Source: Candidatus Dependentiae bacterium (GTDB lineage Bacteria; Babelota; Babeliae; Babelales; Babelaceae). From it: DNA of 61,683 nt. The stretch covers positions 1 through 61,683 of the forward strand of contig JACDHA010000006.1 in NCBI GenBank assembly GCA_013821315.1, given 5' to 3'. The notes below the pieces were generated by a model. It saw only the letters and a list, made by a program, of their open reading frames with translations. It had not been told where the DNA came from and did not search any database. The translations under genes were made by a program, and so were the position numbers. Positions 25,377 through 34,214 of this stretch are shown here, in pieces; the first letter of the stretch is position 1, and every line of letters starts with the position of its first letter.

Positions 25377-27131
25377 TTATTTTGCTGAAAATTGTTGTTT
25401 ATAGAGTTCTTTAATTTCAGAAACAGCGGTTGCTTGTGTTACAGTTTTATCAACACTATAGCCCATAAAACGAGGAAAGCGCAATGCAAAACCAAGCTCA
25501 GTTTTAGTAGCTCCCGCTGTATGTAGTGGCGATTGAGTTATTTCATCAGCTCTTATTACTACCACCGTAGTTGGCTGCACCCATACATCCGGCACGAGCT
25601 CAGAAGCACATACTACATTGTGAGGTTGCTCAACTACTGCTTGAGCATCGCACAGCTTTTTAAGATCACGCCATTCTTGATCGGTAAGGCCAGTGCCAAT
25701 TTTAGCTATAGTTTCAAAGCGGTCATGTTCAGCATTATATACTCCAACTAAAAAAGCTCCTACACCAAAATGGGCACGCTTACCACGACCAGTGTAATAG
25801 CCTAGTATCACTGCATCGATAGTATCACTAATATATCCTTGTTCATGACGCTTAAGTTTTATCCAGTTAAAATTACGCTTACCTGCTTGATAAGGAGCAT
25901 TCGGCCGCTTTGCTACTAAGCCTTCAAGCCCTGCACTTACTGTTTGTTTAAAGTAAGAATCGAGCTCCGCAGCAGTAGTAACATGCTTTTCTTCTATAAC
26001 ATGAATAACCGGGCTTGAGCAGGTACTAAATAGTTGTCCAAGCAATGCTCGTCTTTCACTGTGCGGCTTAGAAAGGAGTATTTCACCATTATAATACAAA
26101 ATATCAAATAAAAAGAGGTGTAGGGGTAAATTTTGTACTGCCTCTTCAATAGCATGCTTACGTTTACGCTTTACTGTTTCTTGAAAGGCAACATAGGTCT
26201 GATTTTCTTCATCATATACTATAGCTTCACCTTCAACTATAAGCGATTGTACTGCACATGTTTCTAAAGCTTTTGTTAAATCAGGAAACATAGGTGACAT
26301 ATCAAGTAAGTTTCTTGAAAAAAACCAGATATGCTGTTGCTTGTTTTCAAGATCACGATTATTAAGATGTATTTGCAACCTAAAACCATCTAATTTAGGC
26401 TGTGCTACACAAGGTCCAATTTTCTCTATAAGAGCTGTTGGACTTTCTGCTCGTTCAGCTGCAGCAGGTCGTATAGGAACACCAAGTGTAGGCTTAATAG
26501 CTTCAAGAGCATGAGCACCACCATGTTTAATTTGGTGTGCTATAAATCCTAAATCGGCCCGTATATTAAATGCTTCCTCTAATGCAGGTCGTAACGCTTT
26601 ACTACTTACCATCATCCAAGAAAGAGCATCAATAACTGTCATGTCAGAAAACCCAAGACGCATAGTACCCATAATAATACGTACAACATAAGAAGCTGAA
26701 AGAGCATCCATTTTTTTAAGAAGTTGGCCCAGCAAATGTATCTTTTCTTCTTGTACACCAGTGCCTGAAAGCGACTCAATATGCACAAGCTGATGATACA
26801 CCTGCTCAACAGATAAAGAATGATCAGTATAAGGCCAATCGGCAGCTAAAATAGCAAGCCCTATATCGCCACTTTCTTTCACTTTACGCGTATACAGTTC
26901 TGGTGTAGAACCTACCAAAGAAGCCAGGGTCTTAATAAGATTTTTTTCAGCAAAATTAAATTGGTTACCTTGATAAGCAGGCCTTACTGTGCCCAAAGAT
27001 AAGTAGGTAATATGTTGTGCTTCTTGGGGACCCACCTTGGCAAATACATCAGCCAAAAGATGCATAATTTTTAAACGGGAGCTTTCTAAACTAATACGCG
27101 AAAACTGTTCAGCAAGTTCATGAAATGTCAT
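25377..27131 (-). CDS. ATP-dependent DNA ligase (archaeal/eukaryotic type)
   Basis: The 584-residue enzyme has the three-part layout of archaeal and eukaryal DNA ligase I: a helical N-terminal DNA-binding domain (~1-215), then the nucleotidyltransferase with motif I QPKLDGFR (Lys246 expected to be adenylated), FSRN (motif Ia/III region), IVEGEAIVYD (motif III), EGLVAKRP (motif IV) and WIKLKR (motif V), and an OB-fold at the C-terminus ending with RFPRFMGYSVDK. It seals nicks using ATP. Most bacteria rely on NAD-dependent LigA, not present in this window. The ATG overlaps the pgsA stop as ATGA, so translation is coupled. Confidence 0.93.
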   Translation of the reverse strand: MTFHELAEQFSRISLESSRLKIMHLLADVFAKVGPQEAQHITYLSLGTVRPAYQGNQFNFAEKNLIKTLASLVGSTPELYTRKVKESGDIGLAILAADWPYTDHSLSVEQVYHQLVHIESLSGTGVQEEKIHLLGQLLKKMDALSASYVVRIIMGTMRLGFSDMTVIDALSWMMVSSKALRPALEEAFNIRADLGFIAHQIKHGGAHALEAIKPTLGVPIRPAAAERAESPTALIEKIGPCVAQPKLDGFRLQIHLNNRDLENKQQHIWFFSRNLLDMSPMFPDLTKALETCAVQSLIVEGEAIVYDEENQTYVAFQETVKRKRKHAIEEAVQNLPLHLFLFDILYYNGEILLSKPHSERRALLGQLFSTCSSPVIHVIEEKHVTTAAELDSYFKQTVSAGLEGLVAKRPNAPYQAGKRNFNWIKLKRHEQGYISDTIDAVILGYYTGRGKRAHFGVGAFLVGVYNAEHDRFETIAKIGTGLTDQEWRDLKKLCDAQAVVEQPHNVVCASELVPDVWVQPTTVVVIRADEITQSPLHTAGATKTELGFALRFPRFMGYSVDKTVTQATAVSEIKELYKQQFSAK

Positions 27132-27715
27132 AGAAAGGTCCTTATGTTTTTGATAAAAATTCTATAATACTGGACAGCAGAAAACAAAGAAAAAAATAAC
27201 GCGATGCTCAACAGTACATATTCTATAGTATGCCACCAAAAAGCCTGCAGTCCTGCTTGCTCTAATGGATTTAAAATAACCCATGTAAGTGCAGCTACCT
27301 GAAAACCCGTTTTAATTTTAGCATTACTACTAACAGTGAGCGTAAAATGGTGTGCTAAGCTTATTTCTCGTAATGCCATAACAAAAAATTCACGTCCAAT
27401 AAAGAGTATAGCCCAATAAAAGTAAAGCTTACCGGCTGCCACTAAACTAATAAGCGTTGAGTAGATTAGAAATTTGTCAGCTATAGGATCGAGCAATCTA
27501 CCAAACTTTGTCTCTTGATTGTAACGCCGCGCTAAGTACCCATCAAAAAAATCGGTTAAACTAAGGCACAAAAAAAAGCCCGCTAGGCAACTGTTAATCC
27601 AAAAGATACCAAGCGGTAATAAATAGAAAAAAAGAAACGGTAATACCAATGGAGAACTTATAAGTCTTATAAGCGTAAGAATAAGGGGAATATGAAGAGG
27701 TGTATATATGTTCAT
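27128..27715 (-). CDS. pgsA: CDP-diacylglycerol-glycerol-3-phosphate 3-phosphatidyltransferase
   Basis: A 195-residue integral membrane protein with the CDP-alcohol phosphatidyltransferase signature DGYLARRYNQETKFGRLLDPIADK... (D-G-x2-A-R-x8-G-x3-D-x3-D) after the second hydrophobic segment. It makes phosphatidylglycerol phosphate, the first committed step to phosphatidylglycerol. The N-terminus (PLILTLIRLISSPLVLPFLF) fits PgsA better than phosphatidylserine or cardiolipin synthases of the same superfamily, although substrate choice cannot be read with certainty. It is the first gene of a pgsA, DNA ligase, Sel1 transcript. Confidence 0.9.
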   Translation of the reverse strand: MNIYTPLHIPLILTLIRLISSPLVLPFLFFYLLPLGIFWINSCLAGFFLCLSLTDFFDGYLARRYNQETKFGRLLDPIADKFLIYSTLISLVAAGKLYFYWAILFIGREFFVMALREISLAHHFTLTVSSNAKIKTGFQVAALTWVILNPLEQAGLQAFWWHTIEYVLLSIALFFSLFSAVQYYRIFIKNIRTFL

Positions 27716-27730
27716 AAGTGAGGGAAGTGG

Positions 27731-27804
27731 TGGCGATGCAGGGACTCGAACCCCGGACCTACGGATTATGATTCCGCCGCTCTAACCAGCTGAGCTACAT
27801 CGCC
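27731..27804 (-). tRNA. tRNA with CAT anticodon (Met, or Ile after lysidine modification)
   Basis: A full cloverleaf reads from 27804: acceptor GGCGATG with CATCGCC, D-arm GCTC...GAGC, anticodon stem GCGGA/TCCGT with loop ATCATAA (CAT), T-arm with GGTTCGAGTC. The CCA end is not encoded, unlike the other two tRNAs here. It does not look like the initiator, since the first acceptor pair is a normal G-C. Whether it is elongator Met or Ile2 cannot be settled by eye. Confidence 0.93.
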
Positions 27805-27823
27805 ACGTGTTATATAGTATATA

Positions 27824-29419
27824 CTAAATTTTTATTTTTTGAATACCAAATATATCAAAAGATATGTTAAATAATGTTTTAAGTAATACTAACCCTGTTA
27901 TTAAGGTTGAAAGTATACCAAGCATCATAGTTAACGCAAAACCTTGAATAGAAGGTGATCCAAAGTAGTAAAGCACAACGCCCACAATAAAGGTCGTTAT
28001 ATTAGCATCAAGTATCACACTTGTTGCTCCTGCAAAGCCTGAGTTAACTGCTTTACGCATACTCATACCCGCTGCAAGCTCTTCTTTTATACGTTCGTAA
28101 ATTAGAATCGATGAATCGATCGCCATGCCCACGGTTAATACCATACCTGCTATACCAGGGAGCGTTAACGTAGCATCAGGTACCAAGCTTAAACCAAGCA
28201 ATATTAATAGTAAGTTAAATAATAGTACTATAAAGGCATATAAACCAGCAACTTTATATACTACAACGCTAAATAAAAATAATAGCACTAGAGCTATACC
28301 ACAAGATACTAACCCTTTATGGATAGATTCTTCACCAAGTGATGGCCCAATTTGACGCTCTTCCACTACTTCAACAGGAGCTGAAAAGGCACCTGATTTA
28401 AGTAATGCTACCAATTCTTTAGCCCCTTTTTCGGTAAAATTACCCGAAATTTGACCAGAGCCACCTTCAATAGGTCCATTAACTCCAGGAGCTGATACAA
28501 CAACATTATCGAGCAGAATAGCTACATGGCCACCAACATTAGCTTTAGTAAGTTCATAGAACTTTTCAGCGCCTGCTGCATTAAATTCTAAACCAACTTG
28601 ATGAGGGGTGCTTTTCGTTAAAAAGTTTTGACTATCAACTAAATAACGAGAATCTCTCAATTGTTTACCTGTAATTTTAGCATACGCTGGTACTAAATAA
28701 GCAAAGTATGTTTGATCTTCGCCTTCAATATTTGGTTTACCCATTGCTATAGTAGTACCTTCAGGTAATTTACCATTATGCTTTGCAAGCAAATCCTCTC
28801 GTGTTTGGGCTATGTCGTACACTTCTTTCATTTCAAGAACTGCTGCTGTACCAATACGAGCTTTAGCAGCTTCTGGATCACGCTCATTAGGAAGTTCAAT
28901 AACAATATGGCGGTCGCCCTGCTTGATAATAGTAACTTCACCACTGCCTAAAGCATCTAACCGCGTGCGTAGTACACTAATGTTAGATTCAATTGCTTCG
29001 TTTTTAACTTTTTCTATTTGAGCTTGAGAAAAACTAAAGAACAGTACCTTATCTTCTTGAGTTATATCTGCGTTAATTTTATGTGCCCGAGCAAGTTCAC
29101 GAGCTTGAAATGCTGCTTGCGACGTAGAAAAGGTAAGAGTACCTATAAGTTTTTGTGCGTCAACCGTAGGAACACCAGGCAATTCTTTTTTATCTTTTTT
29201 AAGTTTATCAACAACAAGCTGCATTGAAGACATAAGGTCGTTTTTAATAGCTTCTTCAACTTTAACGTCAAGCGTTAAATAAAGGCCGCCTACAAGGTCT
29301 ATGCCCAAATTGATAAGTCGCTTACTTTTCATATGGACTAGAAAATAAGCTCCGTAAGCAGATATGGCAAGCCAAAAGGCTATATTTAAAAGTAACAGAG
29401 GGCGAGATGAAAGCGTCAT
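27824..29419 (-). CDS. secD: Protein translocase subunit SecD
   Basis: A 531-residue membrane protein with SecD features: an N-terminal transmembrane segment, GIDLVGGLYLTLDV (D1 motif), the periplasmic P1 region (VLRTRLDALGSGEVTIIKQG), and a C-terminal RND-like bundle with SLGEESIHKGLVSCGIALVL, the GIAGMVLTVGMAIDSSILIYERIKEE signature (~450-475) and a final GLVLL segment. SecDF uses the proton gradient to pull exported proteins through SecYEG. SecF is neither fused nor adjacent. The many Sec-signal proteins in this window depend on this pathway. Confidence 0.95.
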   Translation of the reverse strand: MTLSSRPLLLLNIAFWLAISAYGAYFLVHMKSKRLINLGIDLVGGLYLTLDVKVEEAIKNDLMSSMQLVVDKLKKDKKELPGVPTVDAQKLIGTLTFSTSQAAFQARELARAHKINADITQEDKVLFFSFSQAQIEKVKNEAIESNISVLRTRLDALGSGEVTIIKQGDRHIVIELPNERDPEAAKARIGTAAVLEMKEVYDIAQTREDLLAKHNGKLPEGTTIAMGKPNIEGEDQTYFAYLVPAYAKITGKQLRDSRYLVDSQNFLTKSTPHQVGLEFNAAGAEKFYELTKANVGGHVAILLDNVVVSAPGVNGPIEGGSGQISGNFTEKGAKELVALLKSGAFSAPVEVVEERQIGPSLGEESIHKGLVSCGIALVLLFLFSVVVYKVAGLYAFIVLLFNLLLILLGLSLVPDATLTLPGIAGMVLTVGMAIDSSILIYERIKEELAAGMSMRKAVNSGFAGATSVILDANITTFIVGVVLYYFGSPSIQGFALTMMLGILSTLITGLVLLKTLFNISFDIFGIQKIKI

Positions 29420-29476
29420 GCTGTATTCCTTTGTTGTGGATAAGTCTTCAGTACATACATCTATTTTTTAGGATTT

Positions 29477-29562
29477 TGGTGCGGAAGAAGGGACTCGAAC
29501 CCCCACAGGATTTCTCCCACAGCCACCTCAAGGCTGCGTGTCTGCCATTTCACCACTTCCGC
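29477..29562 (-). tRNA. tRNA-Leu (GAG)
   Basis: Reading from 29562: acceptor GCGGAAG, D-arm, anticodon stem CAGCC/GGCTG with loop TTGAGGT (GAG), a long variable arm (TGGGAGAAATCCTGT region) typical of class II tRNAs, and T-loop GGTTCGAGTC. The CCA end is encoded (29477-29479). Confidence 0.95.
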
Positions 29563-29604
29563 TCAAGTAGTTATAGTTTTATACTAGCATATCTTTACAA
29601 TTTA

Positions 29605-30654
29605 TCAAATTTTTGCGTTGGCTTTTTGACCACCAAGTAAACGAGCAAAAAAGTTTTTTACTGATTCAATAAGTTTTTGCCACCAACTTAATGATTGCCA
29701 ACGCTGTTGCTCAGCCTTTTTACGCGCTGCTTCTAATGCTCGGACGCGCTCAGCTTCTTCCCGTTTTTGGCGTGCACGCTCTTGCTCATCTTTTTCTTCT
29801 TGAGAAAGAGACTTAAGCGCAAAGCCTTGTTTTTCTAGTGCATCAACAGAAGTACGCAGGCGCGTAGTAATCTGAACTATTTTAGCAGCAGCTTGATCTG
29901 TGTACATTCTAAAATCGTTTTTTAAATACGATTCTATAGCTTGTATATTTTCATTTTTATTTTCTATGCTGTCATATAAATCTTTAGCTTTTTCATGATT
30001 ACGTGTTTTTTCTATTTCTTCAAAGCTATCTAGTGCTTCGTTTTCATCATTTTCAGCCCTTTTTACCTGGCTTACCAGTGTTTTAGAAAATGCTTCACGT
30101 ACTTTTTCACGCAATTGTGCCACTAACTCAAAGTCACGCTTAACTTTTTCAATCTCTTTTTGTTTGTCAGCAGCTTCAACTAATGCAGCACGCTCCTCCT
30201 GAGACAGTTGTGCTGGATCTTGTTTAGGCTTAACTTCTTCAATAAGAGCATCGAGCGTTTTAAGTACAGCAGCTGGATCTATCTTAAGTTGCGTATAAAA
30301 ATCAGCACTTGTTTTTTCTATTTCTTGTAACTTTTGAGCATACTCTTGTTCTAAAACTTTTATACCTTGCACTCTTTCTTTAAGTTCTTCGTATTTAGGC
30401 TTAGCACTTTTCCACCAACGAAGCTTTTCGTACCAATTACCCGAGTCATCAGCAAGGTCATCTGCTTCATCTAAAAATTCATCTGAATCTGCATAACCAC
30501 TGTAATCATCTTCTTCTTGGTAGGCACTATAACCTGCCTGGTCACCAAACAATAAGGGCTCTTGCTGCTCAAATAATTGTTGCCCCAAGCAACGAGAGAT
30601 GCATAAGATACCCATGAGCAATACTTTTTTTGTAGGGAGTAACTTATAATTCAT
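29605..30654 (-). CDS. Secreted coiled-coil protein of unknown function
   Basis: A 349-residue protein with a signal peptide (KKVLLMGILCISRCLGQQ). An acidic region (~45-70, EEDDYSGYADSDEFLDEADD) follows, then a WYEKLRWW motif and a long, highly charged helical region (~85-310) with heptad character and abundant Glu/Lys/Arg. The C-terminus has a Trp-rich amphipathic helix (SWWQKLIESVKNFFARLLGG), which could bind membrane. It is probably an envelope-associated structural protein, but no domain is recognised. Downstream of the PPOX-like gene by 32 bp, same strand. Confidence 0.75.
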   Translation of the reverse strand: MNYKLLPTKKVLLMGILCISRCLGQQLFEQQEPLLFGDQAGYSAYQEEDDYSGYADSDEFLDEADDLADDSGNWYEKLRWWKSAKPKYEELKERVQGIKVLEQEYAQKLQEIEKTSADFYTQLKIDPAAVLKTLDALIEEVKPKQDPAQLSQEERAALVEAADKQKEIEKVKRDFELVAQLREKVREAFSKTLVSQVKRAENDENEALDSFEEIEKTRNHEKAKDLYDSIENKNENIQAIESYLKNDFRMYTDQAAAKIVQITTRLRTSVDALEKQGFALKSLSQEEKDEQERARQKREEAERVRALEAARKKAEQQRWQSLSWWQKLIESVKNFFARLLGGQKANAKI

Positions 30655-30686
30655 ATAGGGGACCCTTTATATCTTTGTCTAGGTAA

Positions 30687-31148
30687 TTAAAGTGTTCTAG
30701 CAAGCTCTTTTAATTCATCCATAAGAGCTTGTGACAATTCTTGCGCTTCAGGTGAAGTATAGCTCCAACGTATACCAGAATCAACTCGTGTAAGCACTGA
30801 GCGGTCACTTTTAATATCAATAATATCAATACGGACAATATTCATTAATGGATGAACAAGCGAAGGTGCCCTTACCACTCCAGCACGTCCTAGTATGCTG
30901 TAAGCAATATTGTTATCATCAAGAAAACAGAGCATTACTTTTTTTTGCCATACCATATTGTGATAACCTGTATGATCTTTATGTATGGACATCAAGATAC
31001 TTTCAAGTCCTTTTGGATATAAGCACTGTATTGGTGTTGTATGAGGTAATCCCTTATCAGAAAATGTTGCAAGTATAGCAACGCTATTTTCTGATTTTAA
31101 TGCATTAATAAGATCTTCAGGTAATTTAACACCAATGTGCTTTGCCAT
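30687..31148 (-). CDS. Pyridoxamine 5'-phosphate oxidase-like (PPOX split-barrel) protein
   Basis: A 153-residue single-domain protein with the FMN-binding split-barrel pattern: LINALKSENSVAILATFSDK, then GLPHTTPIQCLYP, a strand with the Lys/Thr-rich KDHTGYHNMVWQKKVML and a GRAGVVR strand. These proteins bind FMN, F420 or heme and have varied redox roles; substrate cannot be inferred. A good ribosome-binding site (AAAGGACC) precedes the ATG. It lies between hemW and the coiled-coil gene. Confidence 0.75.
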   Translation of the reverse strand: MAKHIGVKLPEDLINALKSENSVAILATFSDKGLPHTTPIQCLYPKGLESILMSIHKDHTGYHNMVWQKKVMLCFLDDNNIAYSILGRAGVVRAPSLVHPLMNIVRIDIIDIKSDRSVLTRVDSGIRWSYTSPEAQELSQALMDELKELARTL

Positions 31149-31187
31149 AATGTGGTCCTTTGTTAGATAAAAAATAAATTATTGTAA

Positions 31188-32351
31188 TTAGTATATTTCT
31201 GAAAGTTTTAACGTAATTTCGTTTACTACTGCTAATCCTCGCGTTGTTAAACGAATATGCTCATCATCACTTGGTGCAAGCAGTTGTTGCTCAGATAAGA
31301 GAGTAAAAGTAGTTCTCATTTCTTGTTGCTGCTCAGGTGATAAATGCTCCATAACATGCTTAACGCTTATACCGCTTGCTTGGCGCAATCCGAGCATAAG
31401 TGTTTCAAGCCAAGCTTGTTTTTCTGTCAACTGCTCATAAAAACACGTAATAGGCTGTTGCTTTTCAACACCTTCAAGATATTTCAAAAGATTTTTTTCA
31501 TTTTGTAGCCGCGCATTGCCATCAAAAGAGCAAGCACCCATACCAAAACCTTTGTATATTTTTCTTTGCCAGTAAACCGTATTATGACGCGACTGATAAC
31601 CTGGCCGAGCAAAATTGGATACTTCATACTGGTAAATACCGGCTTGCGCAAGGCGCTCAACGGTCCAATAATATAAATCTATAACGCTATCTTCGCAGGG
31701 CAATATAAATTTATTTTGCTTTATACCAAAGTATAAAGGCGTGTCTTCATGTACAGTTAAAAAATACATAGATACATGCTTAATAGGCCACGTAACTAAA
31801 GCATTTATAAGCTCTTTCCATTCAGCTTCATCAACTCCAGGAAGGCCTAAGATAACATCTACTGATAAGTTTTCGATTATCTGGGGAGCATTATCAAGCA
31901 AAAAACGTACATCATCAGCATTTTGATGCCGATTGAGTTTTTTAAGTACTTCGTTGTTTAGACTTTGTACCCCTATAGAGAGCCGATTTATACCCACTTC
32001 TTTCCATACAGCTAGCTTTTCTAACGTTACAGTGCCTGGATTAACTTCGAAAGTAATTTCAGCATCAGGAGCAATGGTAAAGTTCTTATTAAGTATAGCA
32101 CGCATGTCAAGTAGCAAATCTAATGGATAAGTGCTTGGGGTACCACCACCAAAGAAAAGAGTATTTATGACAGCTTTTTGTGTTTGCTGTTGAGCAAAAT
32201 CAGTTATCTCTTTACCTAACACTTCATGATACCGCTCCATAAAATGATCATGCCCTGCTAATGCTACAAAAGGGCAATAATAACATTTATAAGGACAAAA
32301 AGGCCAATGTATATACAGTGATTGTACAGGTACTGTTACATCAAAATTCAA
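31188..32351 (-). CDS. hemW: Radical SAM HemW-like protein
   Basis: A 387-residue protein with an N-terminal radical-SAM cluster motif CPYKCYYC (Cys19, 23, 26), then TLFFGGGTPSTYP, FEVNPGTVTLEKL, GINRLSIGVQSLNNEVLKKL and NLSVDVILGLPGVDE, the run of motifs typical of HemN/HemW. It has the short HemW form and the later KHVSMYFLTVHEDTPLY and SNFARPGYQSRHNTVYW motifs. HemW is a heme-binding chaperone, not the coproporphyrinogen oxidase HemN. No heme biosynthesis genes are visible here. Confidence 0.92.
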   Translation of the reverse strand: MNFDVTVPVQSLYIHWPFCPYKCYYCPFVALAGHDHFMERYHEVLGKEITDFAQQQTQKAVINTLFFGGGTPSTYPLDLLLDMRAILNKNFTIAPDAEITFEVNPGTVTLEKLAVWKEVGINRLSIGVQSLNNEVLKKLNRHQNADDVRFLLDNAPQIIENLSVDVILGLPGVDEAEWKELINALVTWPIKHVSMYFLTVHEDTPLYFGIKQNKFILPCEDSVIDLYYWTVERLAQAGIYQYEVSNFARPGYQSRHNTVYWQRKIYKGFGMGACSFDGNARLQNEKNLLKYLEGVEKQQPITCFYEQLTEKQAWLETLMLGLRQASGISVKHVMEHLSPEQQQEMRTTFTLLSEQQLLAPSDDEHIRLTTRGLAVVNEITLKLSEIY

Positions 32352-32735
32352 TCTATAACTCCGTTAGTCTCATCTTTTAATTTTATTTATTTTCTTGAGT
32401 ACAACAATCCCTCTTTATCCTTAGCTTGACTCTAGCATACTATAACGGCTTACAAATTTCTTGATTTATTTCTAAGAAAGAGTATGGACAGCTTTTTGCA
32501 CCTGTCACATTACATAAAAAAGTTTTTTATTTAAATAAAACCTTTTAAGCATCGTACTGCTACTAGCATGACTAGTATAGCATAACTAAACGAGTTTTGC
32601 CAAAAAAGTATAGGTTTTAAAGCATAATTACCTCTCATGTCTATAACTATTTCAAGCAAAAAGACACTTTCAAACCTTGTCACAGGATTGAGACAACTAC
32701 CTATCAAAAAAATAATCTAAAAATAATTTTGTGTA
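32352..32735. other. Intergenic gap, no gene seen
   Basis: These 384 bp between hemW and the last ankyrin gene of the array are AT-rich, with stop codons in all frames. There is an A/T palindromic stretch near 32515-32550, but no convincing terminator or RNA. It probably contains the hemW promoter and the end of the array transcript. Confidence 0.5.
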
Positions 32736-34166
32736 TTAATTATCATTGTGCTTTCTTTTTGCGCCCATAGTATGTTCAGCTTGATCATTCTTTTCTCGTG
32801 GACTTAACGCAAAGGCAAGCAGTCCCTTAGAAACTAGTAGCTGTAAAGGTGTAAAACCTTGTTTATTAGGCTTATCTATATATATATGAGCTCCTAAAGA
32901 CAGCAGCAAATTAATAACTTGCAAGCTTTTTGATTCTATAGCTTTATGTAGCAGACTGTTACCTTCCTTGTCACAAGCATTAAGAGTGAAGCCTTCTTTT
33001 AATAACTTAGTAACAGCTTGGACATTATTGTTTTCTATAGCCTTAAATAACTTTCTTCTTTTTTTATCAACCTGCATTTGGATTACAGGAAAAGCATACG
33101 CACCTGTACTTAATAGTTGAGCAATTGTTTTAAATCTTGTTGCCTGTAAAAGCTTAATTTTATTATCTTGAGCTTTTTTTAAAGTACTATTAGATAACAA
33201 GCCTTGTGGTATAGAAGCTCCATAGCTTAATAGTATATTTATACCTAATTGAGAGCCACTATGCATAGCGTAAGATAAAGGAGTATGACCTTCGCCATCT
33301 TGAGCATTAATTTCCAGACCTTTAGCAAGTAAAAACTCAATTAATTTTACATTGCCATTAACAGCTGCTCCATGTATATGCGCCCAATGATGTATGCCCT
33401 TATTATTAACATCACTAGCATGGTGATTAATAAGCAAATCTACTATAGCTGCCTGATTATTTTCAAAAGCTAGCTGTAAGGGTGTTTTTTTCATACCATT
33501 TTGGGCAGTCAAGTCAGCACCGTTATCAAGTAAAAATTGAACGACTTCTCCATGGCCCTTATGCGCTGCCAAATGTAGTGGGGTATCATCAGCTGAATAC
33601 TCTGAATACTCAGTCACCCTATCAATATGCACAGCACCTTTAACAAGCAATAACCTTATTACATCAAGATGCCCATTTTGAGCAGCTTCGTGTAGTGCAG
33701 TCCAGCCGGTATCATCCTGGCTTGGGTCATTATTTTGAATGCCAATTAAAGCATTGACGTTAGCTCCTGCATTAAGTAATAATGTCACTATAGCCAGATG
33801 CCCTTTTCTAGCTGCTGCATGCAGTGGAGTTAAATAATCATACTCATAGATATCACACTCATCATACACTTTAGTTCCCTCACCACCATCAATATGTGCA
33901 CTTTTTGCAAGCAATAATTGTACTAAATCTACATGCCCATTTTTTGCAGCTACATATAACAATGTATGATTTTTTTTATTGCGAATATCTACCTGCATAC
34001 CATTGTCACTTAATTCTTGAGTAGTAAGCAATTCTTGAACTAAAGGACAATTGCCACTTTTTACCGCATCGAAAAGTTGTTCATTAACTGAGACATTGGA
34101 CTCCATTGCTCTGCCTACAGGAACACTTAAGACCAAAGAAGCTCCGATTATATTAATTAATTTCAT
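32736..34166 (-). CDS. Secreted ankyrin-repeat protein, array member 6
   Basis: 476 residues. The signal peptide (MKLINIIGASLVLSVPVGRA, cut near RAM-ES) leads into about seven ankyrin repeats (HTLLYVAAKNGHVDLVQLLL, LTPLHAAARKGHLAIVTLLL, WTALHEAAQNGHLDVIRLLL, DTPLHLAAHKGHGEVVQFLL). Then comes the family's non-ankyrin module (AQDNKIKLLQATRFKTIAQL, then STGAYAFPV) and two final repeats (GFTLNACDKEGNSLLHKAIE). The tail is GAKRKHNDN. It is the most downstream gene of the array. Ankyrin repeats bind proteins; with a Sec signal this is likely an exported host-interaction protein, partner unknown. Confidence 0.88.
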   Translation of the reverse strand: MKLINIIGASLVLSVPVGRAMESNVSVNEQLFDAVKSGNCPLVQELLTTQELSDNGMQVDIRNKKNHTLLYVAAKNGHVDLVQLLLAKSAHIDGGEGTKVYDECDIYEYDYLTPLHAAARKGHLAIVTLLLNAGANVNALIGIQNNDPSQDDTGWTALHEAAQNGHLDVIRLLLVKGAVHIDRVTEYSEYSADDTPLHLAAHKGHGEVVQFLLDNGADLTAQNGMKKTPLQLAFENNQAAIVDLLINHHASDVNNKGIHHWAHIHGAAVNGNVKLIEFLLAKGLEINAQDGEGHTPLSYAMHSGSQLGINILLSYGASIPQGLLSNSTLKKAQDNKIKLLQATRFKTIAQLLSTGAYAFPVIQMQVDKKRRKLFKAIENNNVQAVTKLLKEGFTLNACDKEGNSLLHKAIESKSLQVINLLLSLGAHIYIDKPNKQGFTPLQLLVSKGLLAFALSPREKNDQAEHTMGAKRKHNDN

Positions 34167-34214
34167 AGGTTATATCTCTTTATTTGAAGTATTTCGTTTA
34201 TATTTTGATACTAC

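Noticed and set aside
27824-29419. A SecDF fusion
   Set aside because: The protein ends after one RND-like bundle at a length normal for SecD, and a tRNA and pgsA follow. SecF must be elsewhere.
32352-32735. A structured RNA or small gene in the gap after hemW
   Set aside because: I found no start with a ribosome-binding site, and only weak A/T palindromes.
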